Shown here in pieces: positions 8,172 through 23,076 of a DNA stretch of 64,000 bases (within the stretch, counting starts at the first letter, position 1; each line of letters opens with the position of its first letter). Location of the stretch: assembly GCA_963766505.1 (NCBI GenBank), contig CAVYAL010000002.1, forward strand, positions 62,001-126,000, read 5' to 3'. The position numbers and the translations under genes were made by a program. Source of the stretch: DATIRA01 sp963766505. Its GTDB lineage: Bacteria; Pseudomonadota; Gammaproteobacteria; Steroidobacterales; Steroidobacteraceae. Below the pieces are notes generated by a model. The model was not told the origin of the DNA. It worked only from the letters and a program-made list of their open reading frames with translations, and did not search any database.

Positions 8172-9437
8172 CTACCCCGCAGCACCGACATAGCTGAGCT
8201 TCAGCACGAACTGGGAACCCCAGGGTTCGCGCGGTTCGACGCTGAGCTCACCGCCCATGGAGCGGGCGAGATGACGCGCCGCGAACAGTCCGATGCCCGC
8301 TCCACGGGGCGAGTCGTCCAGCCGGACGAACGGTTCGAAGATGCGCTCGCGCCAGGCTTCGGGGATGCCCGGCCCAGCGTCGGTGATCGCCAGGTGGGCC
8401 CGATCACCCTCCCGCCAGCCGTAGATGTCGATGGTGCCGCTGGCCGGGGCGTACTTGGCGGCGTTCTCGAGCAGGTAGCCGAGCAGACGATGCAGCATCT
8501 CCGCCGATGCCAGTGCCACCAGCGGCTGGTCACGGAAGGTCGATGAGAGCGTGTGCTGGCGCAGCATCGGCCGCAGCTCGGTGGTGACCTCGGTCACGAC
8601 CGCGGCGAGGTCCACCGGCAGCAGCTCGGCCGGCTGGGTGGGCATGACGCGGAGGCTCTCGAGGATGGAATCCACGGTGCGGTCGATGCGATCGACCTGG
8701 GCCAGTGCCTCGCGCTCCCAGTCCGCCGCTTCCTCGCCGCCGGGCCGGCGCGCCTGACCACCCAGCAACTCCACGTAGGCACGCACGACCGCCAGCGGGG
8801 TCCGCAGCGCGTGCGTGACCACCGCGACCAGGTTGGCGCGAGCCTCGTCGATGGCGCGCAGCGATTCGATCTGGGCCTCCGCCTCGGCCTGCAGGCGGCC
8901 CTTCTCGACGAGCGCCGCCAGCAGGCCGGCCAGGGTCTCGAGGAAGCTCAGGCTGGCTGCCGAGAACTCGCGCGGCTCGACGGTCTGCACGTTCAGGACA
9001 CCGACGACCTGCTCGTCCCACACCAGCGGCACCGAGCACATCGAGGTGAAGCGAGCCTGGTCGACGCCGCGGATCCAGGCGAACCGCGCATCGTGGTTGA
9101 CGTCCGGGCTGACCACGGTGTTGCGCGTCTGGGCCGCGATGCCGGTGATGCCCTGGCCCATGCGGAGGCGGGCTACCCCCACCGCCTCCTGGTCGAGGCC
9201 GTTGGTGGCCGCCAGGGTCAGTCCGCTGCCGTCACGGTCGGTCAGGTACAGCGAACAGACGTCAGCGCGGGCTGCGGCCTTGGCGCGATCGATGACGGTC
9301 CCCATCAGCTCGTCCCACGTCCGCGCGGTCGCGGCCAGGCGCGCGACGTCCGCCAGGAAGCCCAGTTCCTCGGTGTGGATGGTGTCCGGACCTGTCCATC
9401 CCAAGGCGCGAGAGCTGGCACCAGGACGCTGCGGCAT
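8172..9437 (-). CDS. Soluble GAF-domain sensor histidine kinase
   Basis: 421 aa with no membrane segment. An N-terminal GAF domain (about residues 25-180) contains ADVCSLYLTDRDGSGLTLAAT and SMCSVPLVWDEQVVGVLNVQ. A coiled linker (about 180-205) follows. The dimerisation/phosphoacceptor helix has VVTHALRTPLAVVRAYVELL (His in the H-box). The HATPase domain has LLENAAKYAP (N-box), DAGPGIP (G1) and GAGIGLFAARHLA (G2). It probably senses a small intracellular signal and phosphorylates a response regulator; the orphan OmpR-type regulator at 5,838 is the nearest candidate. It is convergent with amt, which hints at, but does not prove, a link to nitrogen status. Confidence 0.88.
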   Translation of the reverse strand: MPQRPGASSRALGWTGPDTIHTEELGFLADVARLAATARTWDELMGTVIDRAKAAARADVCSLYLTDRDGSGLTLAATNGLDQEAVGVARLRMGQGITGIAAQTRNTVVSPDVNHDARFAWIRGVDQARFTSMCSVPLVWDEQVVGVLNVQTVEPREFSAASLSFLETLAGLLAALVEKGRLQAEAEAQIESLRAIDEARANLVAVVTHALRTPLAVVRAYVELLGGQARRPGGEEAADWEREALAQVDRIDRTVDSILESLRVMPTQPAELLPVDLAAVVTEVTTELRPMLRQHTLSSTFRDQPLVALASAEMLHRLLGYLLENAAKYAPASGTIDIYGWREGDRAHLAITDAGPGIPEAWRERIFEPFVRLDDSPRGAGIGLFAARHLARSMGGELSVEPREPWGSQFVLKLSYVGAAG

Positions 9438-9707
9438 GCGCCGATGGTGGGGCCATGCGTGCTCGCGGTCAAACAGACGGTTCCACGCCGTTCAGGCCGG
9501 CTCGTAACCGTATCGCATCCCATCCGTCACCAAGCCGCCGCCGGCGAGGCGGAGGCCGCGCCGCAGCCGGCGTTGACCGTTGCAGCGACGTTCTCTATCG
9601 TCGGTCCATCACCCACGAGCCCGGGGCGGTGCGAGGTGGGACCCGGGAGGCTGGGGCTCACCGGTTCGCTGCCCCCTGGGCGAACGACCCCACGAAGGAC
9701 GGCCCCG

Positions 9708-14221
<4,514 letters not shown>

Positions 14222-14229
14222 GGGCGGTC

Positions 14230-15699
14230 ATGGGCAAGGTCACCGGCTTCAAGGAGTTCGCCCGCCAGACCCCGGCCTACGAGCCAGCCGAGGAGCGCAT
14301 CCGCCACTGGCGGGAGTTCGCGCTGCCCATGGCGCCGGCGGAGCTGCAGCAGCAGGGCGCCCGCTGCATGGACTGCGCGGTGCCCTTCTGCCATGACGGC
14401 TGCCCGCTGGGAAACGTCATCCCCGACTTCAATGACCACGTCTACCGCGGCAAGTGGCAGCGCGCGCTGGAGGCCCTCTACGCCACCAACAGCTTCCCCG
14501 AGTTCACCGGCCGGGTCTGCCCTGCGCCGTGCGAGTCGGCCTGCGTGCTCGGCATCGACAAGCCACCCGTGGCCATCAAGGCCATCGAGGCCGCCATCAT
14601 CGAGCGTGCCTTTGCGGAGGGCTGGGCCGCGCCACGCCCACCTCACCAGCGCACCGGGCGGACGGTGGCCATCGTCGGATCCGGCCCGGCCGGGCTGGCT
14701 GCCGCCGATCAGCTCGATCGCGCCGGGCACGCGGTGACCGTCTTCGAGCGCGCCGACCGGATCGGTGGCCTGCTCCGCTACGGCATCCCCGACTTCAAGC
14801 TGGGCAAGGACGTCCTGGACCGCCGCCTCGAGTCTCCTGCAGGCGGAGGGCGTGGAGTTCCGCACGGGTGTCCATGTCGGCGTGGACTACCCTGCCGCCC
14901 AGCTCACGGCGACGTTCGATGCCATCGTGCTGGCGGGCGGTTCTACCGTGCCGCGAGACCTGCCCGTCCCCGGCCGCGACGCGCATGGCGTCGAGTTCGC
15001 CATGGCCTTCCTGGCCCAGTCGAACCGCCGCATCGCGGGCGACGTGATCCCTGCGGGAACGGAGGATCCTGGCCAGCGGCAAGGACGTCGTGGTCATCGG
15101 CGGCGGTGATACCGGCTCTGACTGCGTGGGCACGTCGATCCGGCAGGGGGCGCGCTCCGTCACCCAGATCGAGATCATGCCCCGGCCGCCGGAGGGGCGC
15201 ACGGCGGCGACACCGTGGCCGGTGCACCCGGGACCGCGCATGTTCTCCACCTCGAGCTCCCAGGCCGAGGGGGCAGCGCGTGACTGGGCGGTGCTGACGA
15301 AGGCCTTCCTGACCGACGACTCCGGCGCCGTGCGAGCCATCCAGGCCGTGCGTGCCGACTGGTCCTCGGGGGCGCCGCAGGAGATGCGCCGGCAGCGAGC
15401 ACGAGCTGCCGGCCCAGCTGGTGCTGCTGGCCATGGGCTTCCTGCACCCCGAGCATGCCGTCCTCGATGACCTCGGCCTGGACAAGGACGGCCGGGGCAA
15501 CTGCTCGGCGAGGGGTTATCAGACGCCGCGAGCGGGCGTCTTCGTGGCCGGGGACATGCGGCGCGGGCAGTCGCTCGTGGTCTGGGCCATCACGGAGGGT
15601 CGCGAGTGCGCCCGCGCGGTCGACGAGTACCTCACCGGGCGGCCGTCGCTCCTGCCCGCCAGGTCCAGCTCCCGCAGCGACGTGGTGCCGGTGGGCTGA
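14230..15699 (+). CDS. gltD: Glutamate synthase small subunit (about three frameshifts)
   Basis: NADPH-oxidising partner of GltB. N-terminal cysteine clusters for two 4Fe-4S centres: ARCMDCAVPFCHDGCPLGN and GRVCPAPCESACVLGI. The FAD site is VAIVGSGPAGLAAADQL with ADRIGGLLRYGIPDFKL. The NADPH site is VVVIGGGDTGSDCVGTS. The C-terminus is GVFVAGDMRRGQSLVVWAI (FAD-binding). Frame changes near 14,835, 15,060 and 15,375 split these motifs, but each segment is intact. Length is about 489 aa when repaired. It is translated from ATG at 14,230 right after gltB. Together with amt it provides ammonium assimilation through GS-GOGAT. Confidence 0.92.
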
Positions 15700-15701
15700 C
15701 C

Positions 15702-15765
15702 GGCGCGCCACCGCACGGGCGGTGGCCTGTGGCGCGCCACCGCACAGGCGCGGGCGGTGGCCTGT
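15702..15765. repeat. Two tandem copies of a hairpin-forming repeat after gltD
   Basis: Copy 1 (15702-15730) and copy 2 (15731-15765) both begin GGCGCGCCACCGCAC and end GCGGTGGCCTGT. Each can fold through CCACCGC/GCGGTGG, and copy 2 extends the stem with CACAGGC/GCCTGTG. It may act as terminator of gltBD. The rest of the gap to 15,994 shows no gene. Confidence 0.6.
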
Positions 15766-15994
15766 GCTGCTGTGGGCGGCCGCGATCGCGAGAGCAGCTT
15801 CGCCCTGTCCGCATCGCTCGTCTCCTTGGCGCATCGTCTGCGTGACTCGTCGGCATCGGTCTCCTCGTCGGCAGCCGCCATCGGATCTTGGCCAGATGCC
15901 AACCCGGGTAGCGCCCGGCCATCATGCCTGGCTCTCCGGCCGGCTCGGGGCCGCGGCCGGGCCCTGTCGCCCGCTCAGGGGCCCAGTTCCACGC

Positions 15995-16730
15995 TCACGT
16001 GCGCTCAGCCCCGTGGCCCCGGCCGCGAGCACGCGGGCCACTGCTGCGACTCGTGCTACCCGGAGTAGCATCTGACCAAGTCGAGAGGGCACTCACTGGG
16101 CGGCCGGGTGAGCGCAGCCACGCGCGCATCGTCCGGCCATCATCCGGGAATGCGGCTCGCAGCATGGCTCGGTGTGCATCGACACGACGCAGGTTGGTCC
16201 TGCTCCGGCTGACGATCACCCATCGGCTCACCGTCCTCGCCTGCCAGCCCCGCTCCCTCGCGATCCCGAGAGCGAGACGGTGTTTGCGGTCCAGCGTCCC
16301 GACAAGCTCGTTGATGTCGACGATCTCCGTCTTCAGCTCGATGACGAGCAGACAGCCGCTGGCGGCATGGAAGGCCAGGATGTCGATCACCCCGCGCTCT
16401 CCGTAGACGGAGAACGAGACCTCCGGTGCGATGCAGCCACGCAGGCAGGGCTGCGAACAGGACCGCCACCGACTCCGCCAACCGTGAGTGGCGCACGTTG
16501 AGCATGCGATCAAGCGACCCGCCTCGCCAGCGGGCGTACAGATCGACGCGGATGTCGAGGGTGCGCGCCACCTGGCGCAGGGTCGCCAGTGACACCCTAT
16601 CGAGGTGCCCGCGCTCCAGCAGCGAGACGAACGCGCGTGACACACCAGCCCGGGCGGCGACGTCCGACTGGCGCCAGCGGCGACGCACCCGAACGGCGCG
16701 AAAGGCGGCACCGACGCGCAGGTCATCCAT
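15995..16730 (-). CDS. XRE-family HTH protein with nuclease-like (PD-(D/E)XK-type) C-terminal domain, frameshifted
   Basis: The N-terminus (residues 1-70) is a Cro/C1 helix-turn-helix: RRRWRQSDVAARAGVSRAFV, then SLLERGHLDRVSLATLRQVA. After one frameshift near 16,440 the frame continues with SVYGERGVIDILAFHA, ASGCLLVIELKTEIVDINEL and GTLDRKHRLALGIARERGW. The D...ELK pattern resembles the catalytic core of PD-(D/E)XK nuclease-fold proteins; this is pattern recognition, not proof of activity. Total is about 245 aa. The gene stands alone, between gltD and a PLP enzyme. A second XRE protein with a possibly related C-terminal domain is encoded at 33,681. A role in transcription control or defence cannot be decided. 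Confidence 0.65.
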
Positions 16731-16876
16731 CCCGGTAGCGTGACGATCGGCGCTGCACCGGGGCTTCTACCGCACTGCATCGGGGCTTCTGCCGCGCGCT
16801 CGCACTGCACGGGCTTCATCGTGGCTTCTCCCGCACCGCAGCGCCATGGGGGCAGCCGTTCGGCGATGATGGACGC

Positions 16877-18046
16877 ATGACCCGCTTCGACACCAGGCTG
16901 GCACACCTCGGACGCACCTCCGGGTATCGCCTGCAAGCCGTGAACCCGCCCCTGGTGCGCGCCTCCACGACACTCTTCGAGTCGCTCAGCGAGCTGCGGG
17001 AGGCACGCGAGGGCATCGCCTACGAGGCACCGCGCTACGGTCTCTACGGGACGGCCACCACGTTCGAGCTCCAGACGGCCATGGCCGAACTGTGCGACAC
17101 CGAGTCGTGCATCGCCACCGCCAGCGGCCTCTCGGCCATCGCGGCGGTCCTGGCCGCGCACGCCAGCCCGGCGGCCAAGATCCTCGTCCAGGACGGCATC
17201 TACGAGCCGACGCGCGAATTCGTGGAACAGCAGCTGCGCGCCAGGTGCGACGTCGAGGTCTTCACCTCGGTCGCAGACCTGGAGGCGCGCCTCGATGAAC
17301 GCACCAGCCTGGTGTACATCGAGGTCCCGACCTCGATGACCATGCGCCTGATCGACGTGCGCACGGTCGCCGCGCTGACGGCCCGATTCGACGTGCCGCT
17401 GGCGTGCGACTCGACGTGGGGCACACCGCGGTACTTCGATGCCCACGGGCTGGGCGTGGGCATCTCCATCCACGCCGCCACCAAGTACATCGGCGGTCAT
17501 TCCGACATCATGCTCGGCCTGGTCACGGGCAGCTACGAGAGCCTGGCGACGACGCGCGAGTGGTGCCGCCTCCACGGCTCGACCGCAGCCCCAGACGTGT
17601 GCTGGCTGGGTCTTCGCGGGCTGCGGACGCTGAGCGTCCGCATGGAGCGGCACCAGGACAATGCCCTGCGCGTGGCACACTGGCTGGAGCAGCAGCCGCA
17701 GGTCGAACGGGTGCTCTACCCGGCTCTGCCTTCCGATCCCGACCATGACCTCTGGCGCGCCCAATTCAGCGGTGCCCCGGGCCTGTTCACCATCGAGCTG
17801 CGGCCCTGCGACGACGCGGGCATGGCGCGGTTCGTCGAGTCGCTCGAGCTCTTCGGCCTCGGCGCCAGCTGGGGCGGCTTCGAGAGCCTCGTGCTGCCCG
17901 CGCGGCGTCGCCCGCGGCCCGAAGGAGTGACGGCTGCCAAGGCGGAGGTGCCGTCCCACGACGGCCGACTGGTGCGCCTGCACATCGGGCTGGAGGACCC
18001 CGACGACCTCATCGCCGATCTGGCGCAGGCGATTCGCCACCTGTGA
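16877..18046 (+). CDS. metC: Cys/Met-metabolism PLP enzyme, cystathionine beta-lyase-like
   Basis: Fold-type I PLP enzyme of trans-sulfuration. It shows APRYGLYGTATTFELQ (phosphate-binding Tyr region), SGLSAIAAVLAA, YIEVPTSMTMRLIDV, the cofactor Asp in ACDSTWGTP, and the Schiff-base lysine in IHAATKYIGGHSDIMLG. Length 389 aa, normal for the family. Cystathionine beta-lyase is favoured by similarity of the GGHSDIMLG and SWGGFESL regions, but gamma-lyase or gamma-synthase is possible. It stands alone on the plus strand, near metH, so a role in methionine synthesis is plausible. Intact, no frameshift. Confidence 0.82.
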   Translation: MTRFDTRLAHLGRTSGYRLQAVNPPLVRASTTLFESLSELREAREGIAYEAPRYGLYGTATTFELQTAMAELCDTESCIATASGLSAIAAVLAAHASPAAKILVQDGIYEPTREFVEQQLRARCDVEVFTSVADLEARLDERTSLVYIEVPTSMTMRLIDVRTVAALTARFDVPLACDSTWGTPRYFDAHGLGVGISIHAATKYIGGHSDIMLGLVTGSYESLATTREWCRLHGSTAAPDVCWLGLRGLRTLSVRMERHQDNALRVAHWLEQQPQVERVLYPALPSDPDHDLWRAQFSGAPGLFTIELRPCDDAGMARFVESLELFGLGASWGGFESLVLPARRRPRPEGVTAAKAEVPSHDGRLVRLHIGLEDPDDLIADLAQAIRHL

Positions 18047-18180
18047 CCTGGCGCAGGCACTCCGCCACCTTTGACCCGATCGACGACGTAGCGCACCGCA
18101 GGTACGCGCCGATGCTCGACACGGATCGCTGGCGCTCGGCCGGCGCGAGGGCACGGTGGTAGCCTGACCGGTGAGATCCG

Positions 18181-19076
18181 ATGAACGAGCGTCAGCACGA
18201 GTACGACCGTTTCGGCCCCTGGGCCATCGAGATCTCGGACGAGGACCTGCCGCCGCCGCTGTTCAAGCCCTTCCTCGACAGGTCCGAGCCAGCGCTTCTG
18301 TCCGTCAAGATCCTCGGCCGGTCGCACGGCGCGATGCGCACCCCGGCATGGACCTGTACGACTACCTGGTCTGCCTGTACGCCGACGACATGCTGGTCCT
18401 GCAGCGCGTCGGGCACGCCGTGCGCTCGGACACATTCCCGTATCGCGATGTGCAGCACCTGCGCGTGGACGAGGCCCTGCTGCGCGGCAACCTGCACCTC
18501 GCCGTGGCCGGCCGACCCTATGACCTGCCCTATAACACGGTGGGGCAGGATCTCATGTCGCGCATCGTCGACCTGGTCCGGCAGCGCTACGGCGCGCAGG
18601 ATCCGCAGACCCCGCCGGGGATGCGACCGGCGGTCCACGAAGGCGAACTCAGCTTCCTGTTCGAGCGACTGCTCGCACAGGAAGAGCAGCGCTCGACCGG
18701 CATGCGCCTCCTGGCCGTCCAGGGCAGCGCAGCCGTCGCGTCTCGCGGGTCGAGCGCAGCCCGCCGCCTCCTCTTCCGGGTCGCCGACAAGCGGCTTCAG
18801 GAGTCGATGCACCTGACCGATGGCCGAGAGCTCAAGATCGTTGGCAGGGGCCAGGCCTACGCCTACCGCTGGCAGGCCATCTACGGTACCGATACCACCT
18901 ACATCCCGATCGCGAACCTCAGTGGCGCAGCCTGGATCGACGATGCCCCGAACGCCGCCGTCAACCTCGTCCTCAGTACCAGCGGAGGCAGCAGCGTCCA
19001 CGTCCTCGCCCGCGACAACCCCTCGATCGGGCCCTACGCGGCGTACCTCGCGGCACTGCCCCAGGTGGCGCGGTAG
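18181..19076 (+). CDS. Protein of unknown function, possibly with a PH-like domain (one frameshift)
   Basis: Starts MNERQHEYDRFGPWAIEISD and after a shift near 18,345 continues MDLYDYLVCLYADDMLVLQR. The pattern of short strands (DYLVCLYADDMLVLQR, RDVQHLRVDEALLRGNLHL, YDLPYNTVGQDLM) resembles bacterial PH-like domains, but I do not recognise the family. It is acidic/hydrophilic with no signal peptide or membrane helix. The C-terminal half has IVGRGQAYAYRWQAIYGTDT. About 298 aa when repaired. No operon partner; the metH 3' end is convergent with it, 38 bp away. Confidence 0.6.
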
Positions 19077-19114
19077 ACGCCGCGGGCTCGGGGGCGCACC
19101 AGTCCGGCGTAGCG

Positions 19115-22100
19115 CTACTCGGCCAGGTTGGGAGCCAGCCAGCGCTCGGCTTCGGCGATCGTCCAGCCCTTGCGCCTGGCGTAGTCCTCGAGCTGGTCAC
19201 GGCCGATGCGGCCAAGGCCGAAGTAGCGCGCCTGCGGATGCCAGAAGTAGTAGCCGCTGACCGAGGCCGCCGGCAGCATGGCCATCGACTCGGTCAGCGA
19301 GATGCCGGCCCTGGACTCCGCCTCCAGCAGCCCGAGCAGCGTGCGCTTCTCGGTATGGTCGGGGCAGGCCGGATAGCCCGGTGCCGGTCGGATACCCTGG
19401 AACGACTCCTCGATGAGCGAGGCATGGTCAAGACGCTCGTGAGGCGCGTAGCCCCACAGCTCGCGGCGCACCTTCTCGTGCAGGCGCTCGGCGAAGGCCT
19501 CCGCCAGCCGGTCAGCCAGGGCGGTGAGCAGGATGGCCGAGTAGTCGTCATGGGCGGCCTCGAAATGCGCCCGTGAACCGGCCAGGCCATGCCCGGTCGT
19601 CACCGCGAAGGCGCCCACGAAGTCGGCCACGCCGCTCTCGACCGGGGCCGTGAAGTCGGCCAGCGCCAGGTCCGGGCGGTCGTCGTCCCGGATGACCTGC
19701 TGGCGCAGGGTGTGGAGGCGCGCCAGCTCGGTCGCGCGGCCCTCGTCGGCCCAGAGCACGATGTCATCGTCGGGGGTCGATGCGGCGGGCCAGAACCCCA
19801 CCACCGCGTCGGCCCGCAGCAGGCGCTCCCGGATGATCCGGGCGAGCATCGCCTGCGCGTCGTCGAAGAGCTCCCGGGCCGCTGCACCCACCGCCGGGTC
19901 GGAGAGGATCTCCGGGTAGCGGCCGCGCAGTTCCCAGGTGGAGAAGAAGGGCCCCCAGTCGATGACCTCGACCAGGTCCGCGATGGGGTGGTCCGCGAAG
20001 GCGCGCACGCCGAGGAACGACGGGCGGACCGGCCTGGGCGCATCCGCGGCGTCCCAGTCGATGCGCATCCGCCTGGCACGTGCCTCCGCCAGCGGGACGC
20101 GCCGAGCGGGCGAGGAGCGCCCCTCGTGGATGCGGCGGGCCTCGGCGTACTCGGCGCGCACGCGCTGCACGAAGGCGTCCCGCCCGACCGGATCCAGCAG
20201 CGCAGCCGCGACGCCGACCGCGCGTGAGGCGTCATCGACATGCACGACCGGGCCGCTGTAGGCCGGCTCCAGCTTGACCGCGGTGTGGGCCCTGGAGGTG
20301 GTGGCGCCACCGATGAGCAGCGGCAGGGTCATGCCCTCACGCTCCATCTCCGTGGCGACCACGCGCATCTCCTCGAGCGAGGGCGTGATCAGACCGGACA
20401 GACCGATGAGGTCGGCATCCACCTCCCGGGCCGTCTCGAGGATGCGCGTCCACGGCACCATCACGCCCAGGTCGATGACCTCGTAGTCGTTGCAGCCGAG
20501 CACGACCCCGACGATGTTCTTGCCGATGTCGTGGACATCGCCCTTGACGGTGGCCATGACGATCCGGCCGGCCGCTCGCCGCTGGCCGCCACCGCCATCG
20601 CCGTCTCCCGTCTCGCCGCGGCTGACCCGTTCGGCCTCGATCCAGGGCACCAGATGCGCCACGGCCTGCTTCATGACCCGGGCGGACTTGACTACCTGGG
20701 GCAGGAACATGCGGCCACTGCCGAAGAGGTCGCCGACCACGCCCATGCCTGCCATCAACGGTCCCTCGATGACGTGCAACGGCCGCTCCGCCGCCAGGCG
20801 CGCCTCCTCGGTGTCCTCGACGATCCAGTCGCTGATGCCTTCGATGAGGGCGTGGCGGAGGCGCTCCTCGACCGGAGCCTCGCGCCACGCCAGGTCCCGT
20901 TCGGTCCCGGTCGCAGCGCTGCGGGCACCCTCGGCGATCTGCAGCAGCCGTTCGGTGGCATCGGGCCGGCGATCCAGCACGAGGTCCTCGACGCGCTCGC
21001 GCAGGTCGGGATCGAGGTCATCGATGACCGGTAGCGCGCCGGCGTTGACGATGGCCATGTCCAGCCCCGCCGCGATGGCGTGGTACAGGAAGACCGCATG
21101 GATGGCTTCACGCACCGGATCGTTGCCCCGGAAGGAGAAGGAGACGTTGGAGACACCGCCGCTCGTGAGCACGCCGGGCAGCTCGGTCTTGATCCGCTGC
21201 ACGGCCTCGATGAAGGCCACCGCGTAGCCGGTGTGTTCCTCGATGCCCGTGCCGATGGCGAAGATGTTGGGGTCGAAGATGATGTCCTCTGGATCGAAAC
21301 CGGCCTGCGCGGTGAGCAGGTCGTAGGCACGCCGCGCGATGTCCACCTTGCGCTCGACCGTCTCGGCCTGACCGGCTTCGTCGAAGGCCATCACCACCAC
21401 GGCCGCGCCGTAGCGCCGTGCCAGACGCGCCTGGCGCAGGAACTCCGCCTCGCCCTCCTTGAGCGAGATGGAGTTGACGACGGGCCGACCCTGCGCTGCG
21501 CGCAGCCCGGCTTCGATGACCGACCACTTCGACGAGTCGAGCATGAAGGGCACCCGGCTGATGTCCGGCTCCACCGCAAGGAGTCTCACGAAGCGCGTCA
21601 TGGCCGCCTCGGAGTCGAGCATGCCCTCGTCCATGTTGATGTCCAGCACCTGGGCACCGCTCTCCACCTGCTGGCGGGCCACCTCCACGGCTTCGCCGTA
21701 CTGCCCCTCGCGGATGAGCCGCGCGAAACGGCGCGACCCGGTGACGTTGGTACGCTCGCCGACGTTGACGAAGAGGCTGTCGGGGCCGATGTCCAGCGGC
21801 TCCAGGCCGGCCAGGCGGGTGCGCCGCTCGATGACCGGGACCGGCCGGGGGGCGAGACCGCGCACGGCAGCGGCGATGGCGGCGATGTGGTCGGGTCCCG
21901 TGCCGCAGCAGCCGCCCACGATGTTGACGACGCCGTCGGCGGCCAGCTCGCCCAGCACCGCGGAGGTGTCGCGGGGCGTCTCCTCGTACTCCCCGAAGGC
22001 GTTGGGCAGCCCGGCATTGGGGTACAGCGACAGGAAGGTGTCGGCCAGGCCGGCGAGCTCCTGGGCGTAGGGACGCAGCTGCCTGCCGCCGAGCGCGCAG

Positions 22101-22883
22101 TTCAGACCGACCGCCAGGGGTCGGGCGTGACGCACGCTGTTCCAGAAGGCCGCCACCGTCTGGCCTGAGAGCGTCCGTCCAGAGAGGTCGGTGATGGTGC
22201 CGCTGATGATGAGCGGCAGGCGGTAGCCCAGCTCCTCCCAGAGCGTCTCCACGCCGAAGATGGCCGCCTTGGCGTTGAGCGTATCGAAGACGGTCTCGAT
22301 GACGAGCAGGTCGGCACCACCGGAGACCAGGCCCCGGGCGGCCTCGTGGTACGCGGCCGCCAATCCCTCGAAGTCGATGTTGCGTGCACCTGGGTCGTTG
22401 ACGTCCGGCGACAGCGAGGCGGTGCGGTTGGTCGGCCCCAGGGTGCCGGCCACCCAGCGGGGTCGGGGCGCGGCATCGGCGCTCGGCGGCATCGGCCGCC
22501 TCGGCTGCATCGGCCGCCTGGCGGGCCAGCCGAGCCGATTCGCGGTTCATCTCCTCGACATACGGCTCCAGCGCGTAGTCGGCCATGGAGATGCGCGTGG
22601 CGTTGAAGGTGTTGGTGGTGATGATGTCCGCGCCTGCGGCAAGGTAGCGGGCGTGGATGTCATGCACGACATCGGGCCGGGTCAGCGAGAGCAGGTCGTT
22701 GGCACCGCGCAGGTCGCGTGGATGGTCGGCGAAGCGCTGACCCCGGAAATCGGCCTCGGTCAGCTGGTGCGCCTGGAGCATCGTGCCCATGGCGCCGTCG
22801 AGCACGAGGATGCGCTCGCGCAGGACCCCGGGCAGGCGCTCGATCCCGCGCACGCCGACGCTCGTCCGGGTCGAGACCGCCAC
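19115..22883 (-). CDS. metH: Cobalamin-dependent methionine synthase (one frameshift)
   Basis: Transfers the methyl group of methyltetrahydrofolate to homocysteine through cobalamin. Modules in order: homocysteine domain with LDGAMGTMLQ and zinc ligands in GLNCALGG and VGGCCGTGPDH; pterin domain with NVGERTNVTGSRRF; B12 cap, then Rossmann domain with the cobalt-ligand His in VKGDVHDIGKNIVGVVL; and the SAM-binding reactivation domain with RPAPGYPACPDHTEK. About 1,255 aa, full length. A frameshift near 22,500 interrupts the homocysteine domain. The start is uncertain: GTG at 22,883 gives the family-like N-terminus. A -10-like TATGAT lies at 22,979-22,974. No cobalamin or SAM riboswitch was recognised in the short leader. 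Confidence 0.93.
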
Positions 22884-23024
22884 GGGATCCCTGGTGCGCA
22901 GTCGTGACCACGATGATGCCCTGCTCTCCTCTGGACCGGCCTGTCGCACCCGGCGTGGCGCGCCCGCGCCGGCATCATACGGTACCCGGGCGAGCTTCCC
23001 CGACGGCAGGGGTCCGGTCGAAAA

Positions 23025-23034
23025 GGTATGTACC
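23025..23034 (+). promoter_or_regulatory. Possible operator of the GntR/UTRA regulator
   Basis: GGTATGTACC is a near-perfect palindrome 43 bp upstream of the regulator's GTG start. It fits the loose GT-x-TA-x-AC pattern known for HutC-subfamily operators apart from the centre. A -10-like TAGACT lies at 23,051-23,056, so binding would block the promoter of the cluster. Confidence 0.4.
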
Positions 23035-23076
23035 AATCAGACCATCCTGCTAGACTCGCTGCGTGGAGGCGCGGTC

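Noticed and set aside
8553..9707. N-terminal extension of the gltB frame
   Set aside because: It is antisense to the histidine kinase; the ATG at 9708 gives the normal short propeptide before the catalytic Cys.
15995..18154. A 719-codon open frame on the minus strand
   Set aside because: Most of it is antisense to the PLP enzyme gene at 16,877-18,046; only its last part (after about 16,440) continues the XRE/nuclease-like protein.
22884..23076. Cobalamin or SAM riboswitch before metH
   Set aside because: The leader is short and shows none of the conserved core sequences; only a promoter-like -10 was seen.
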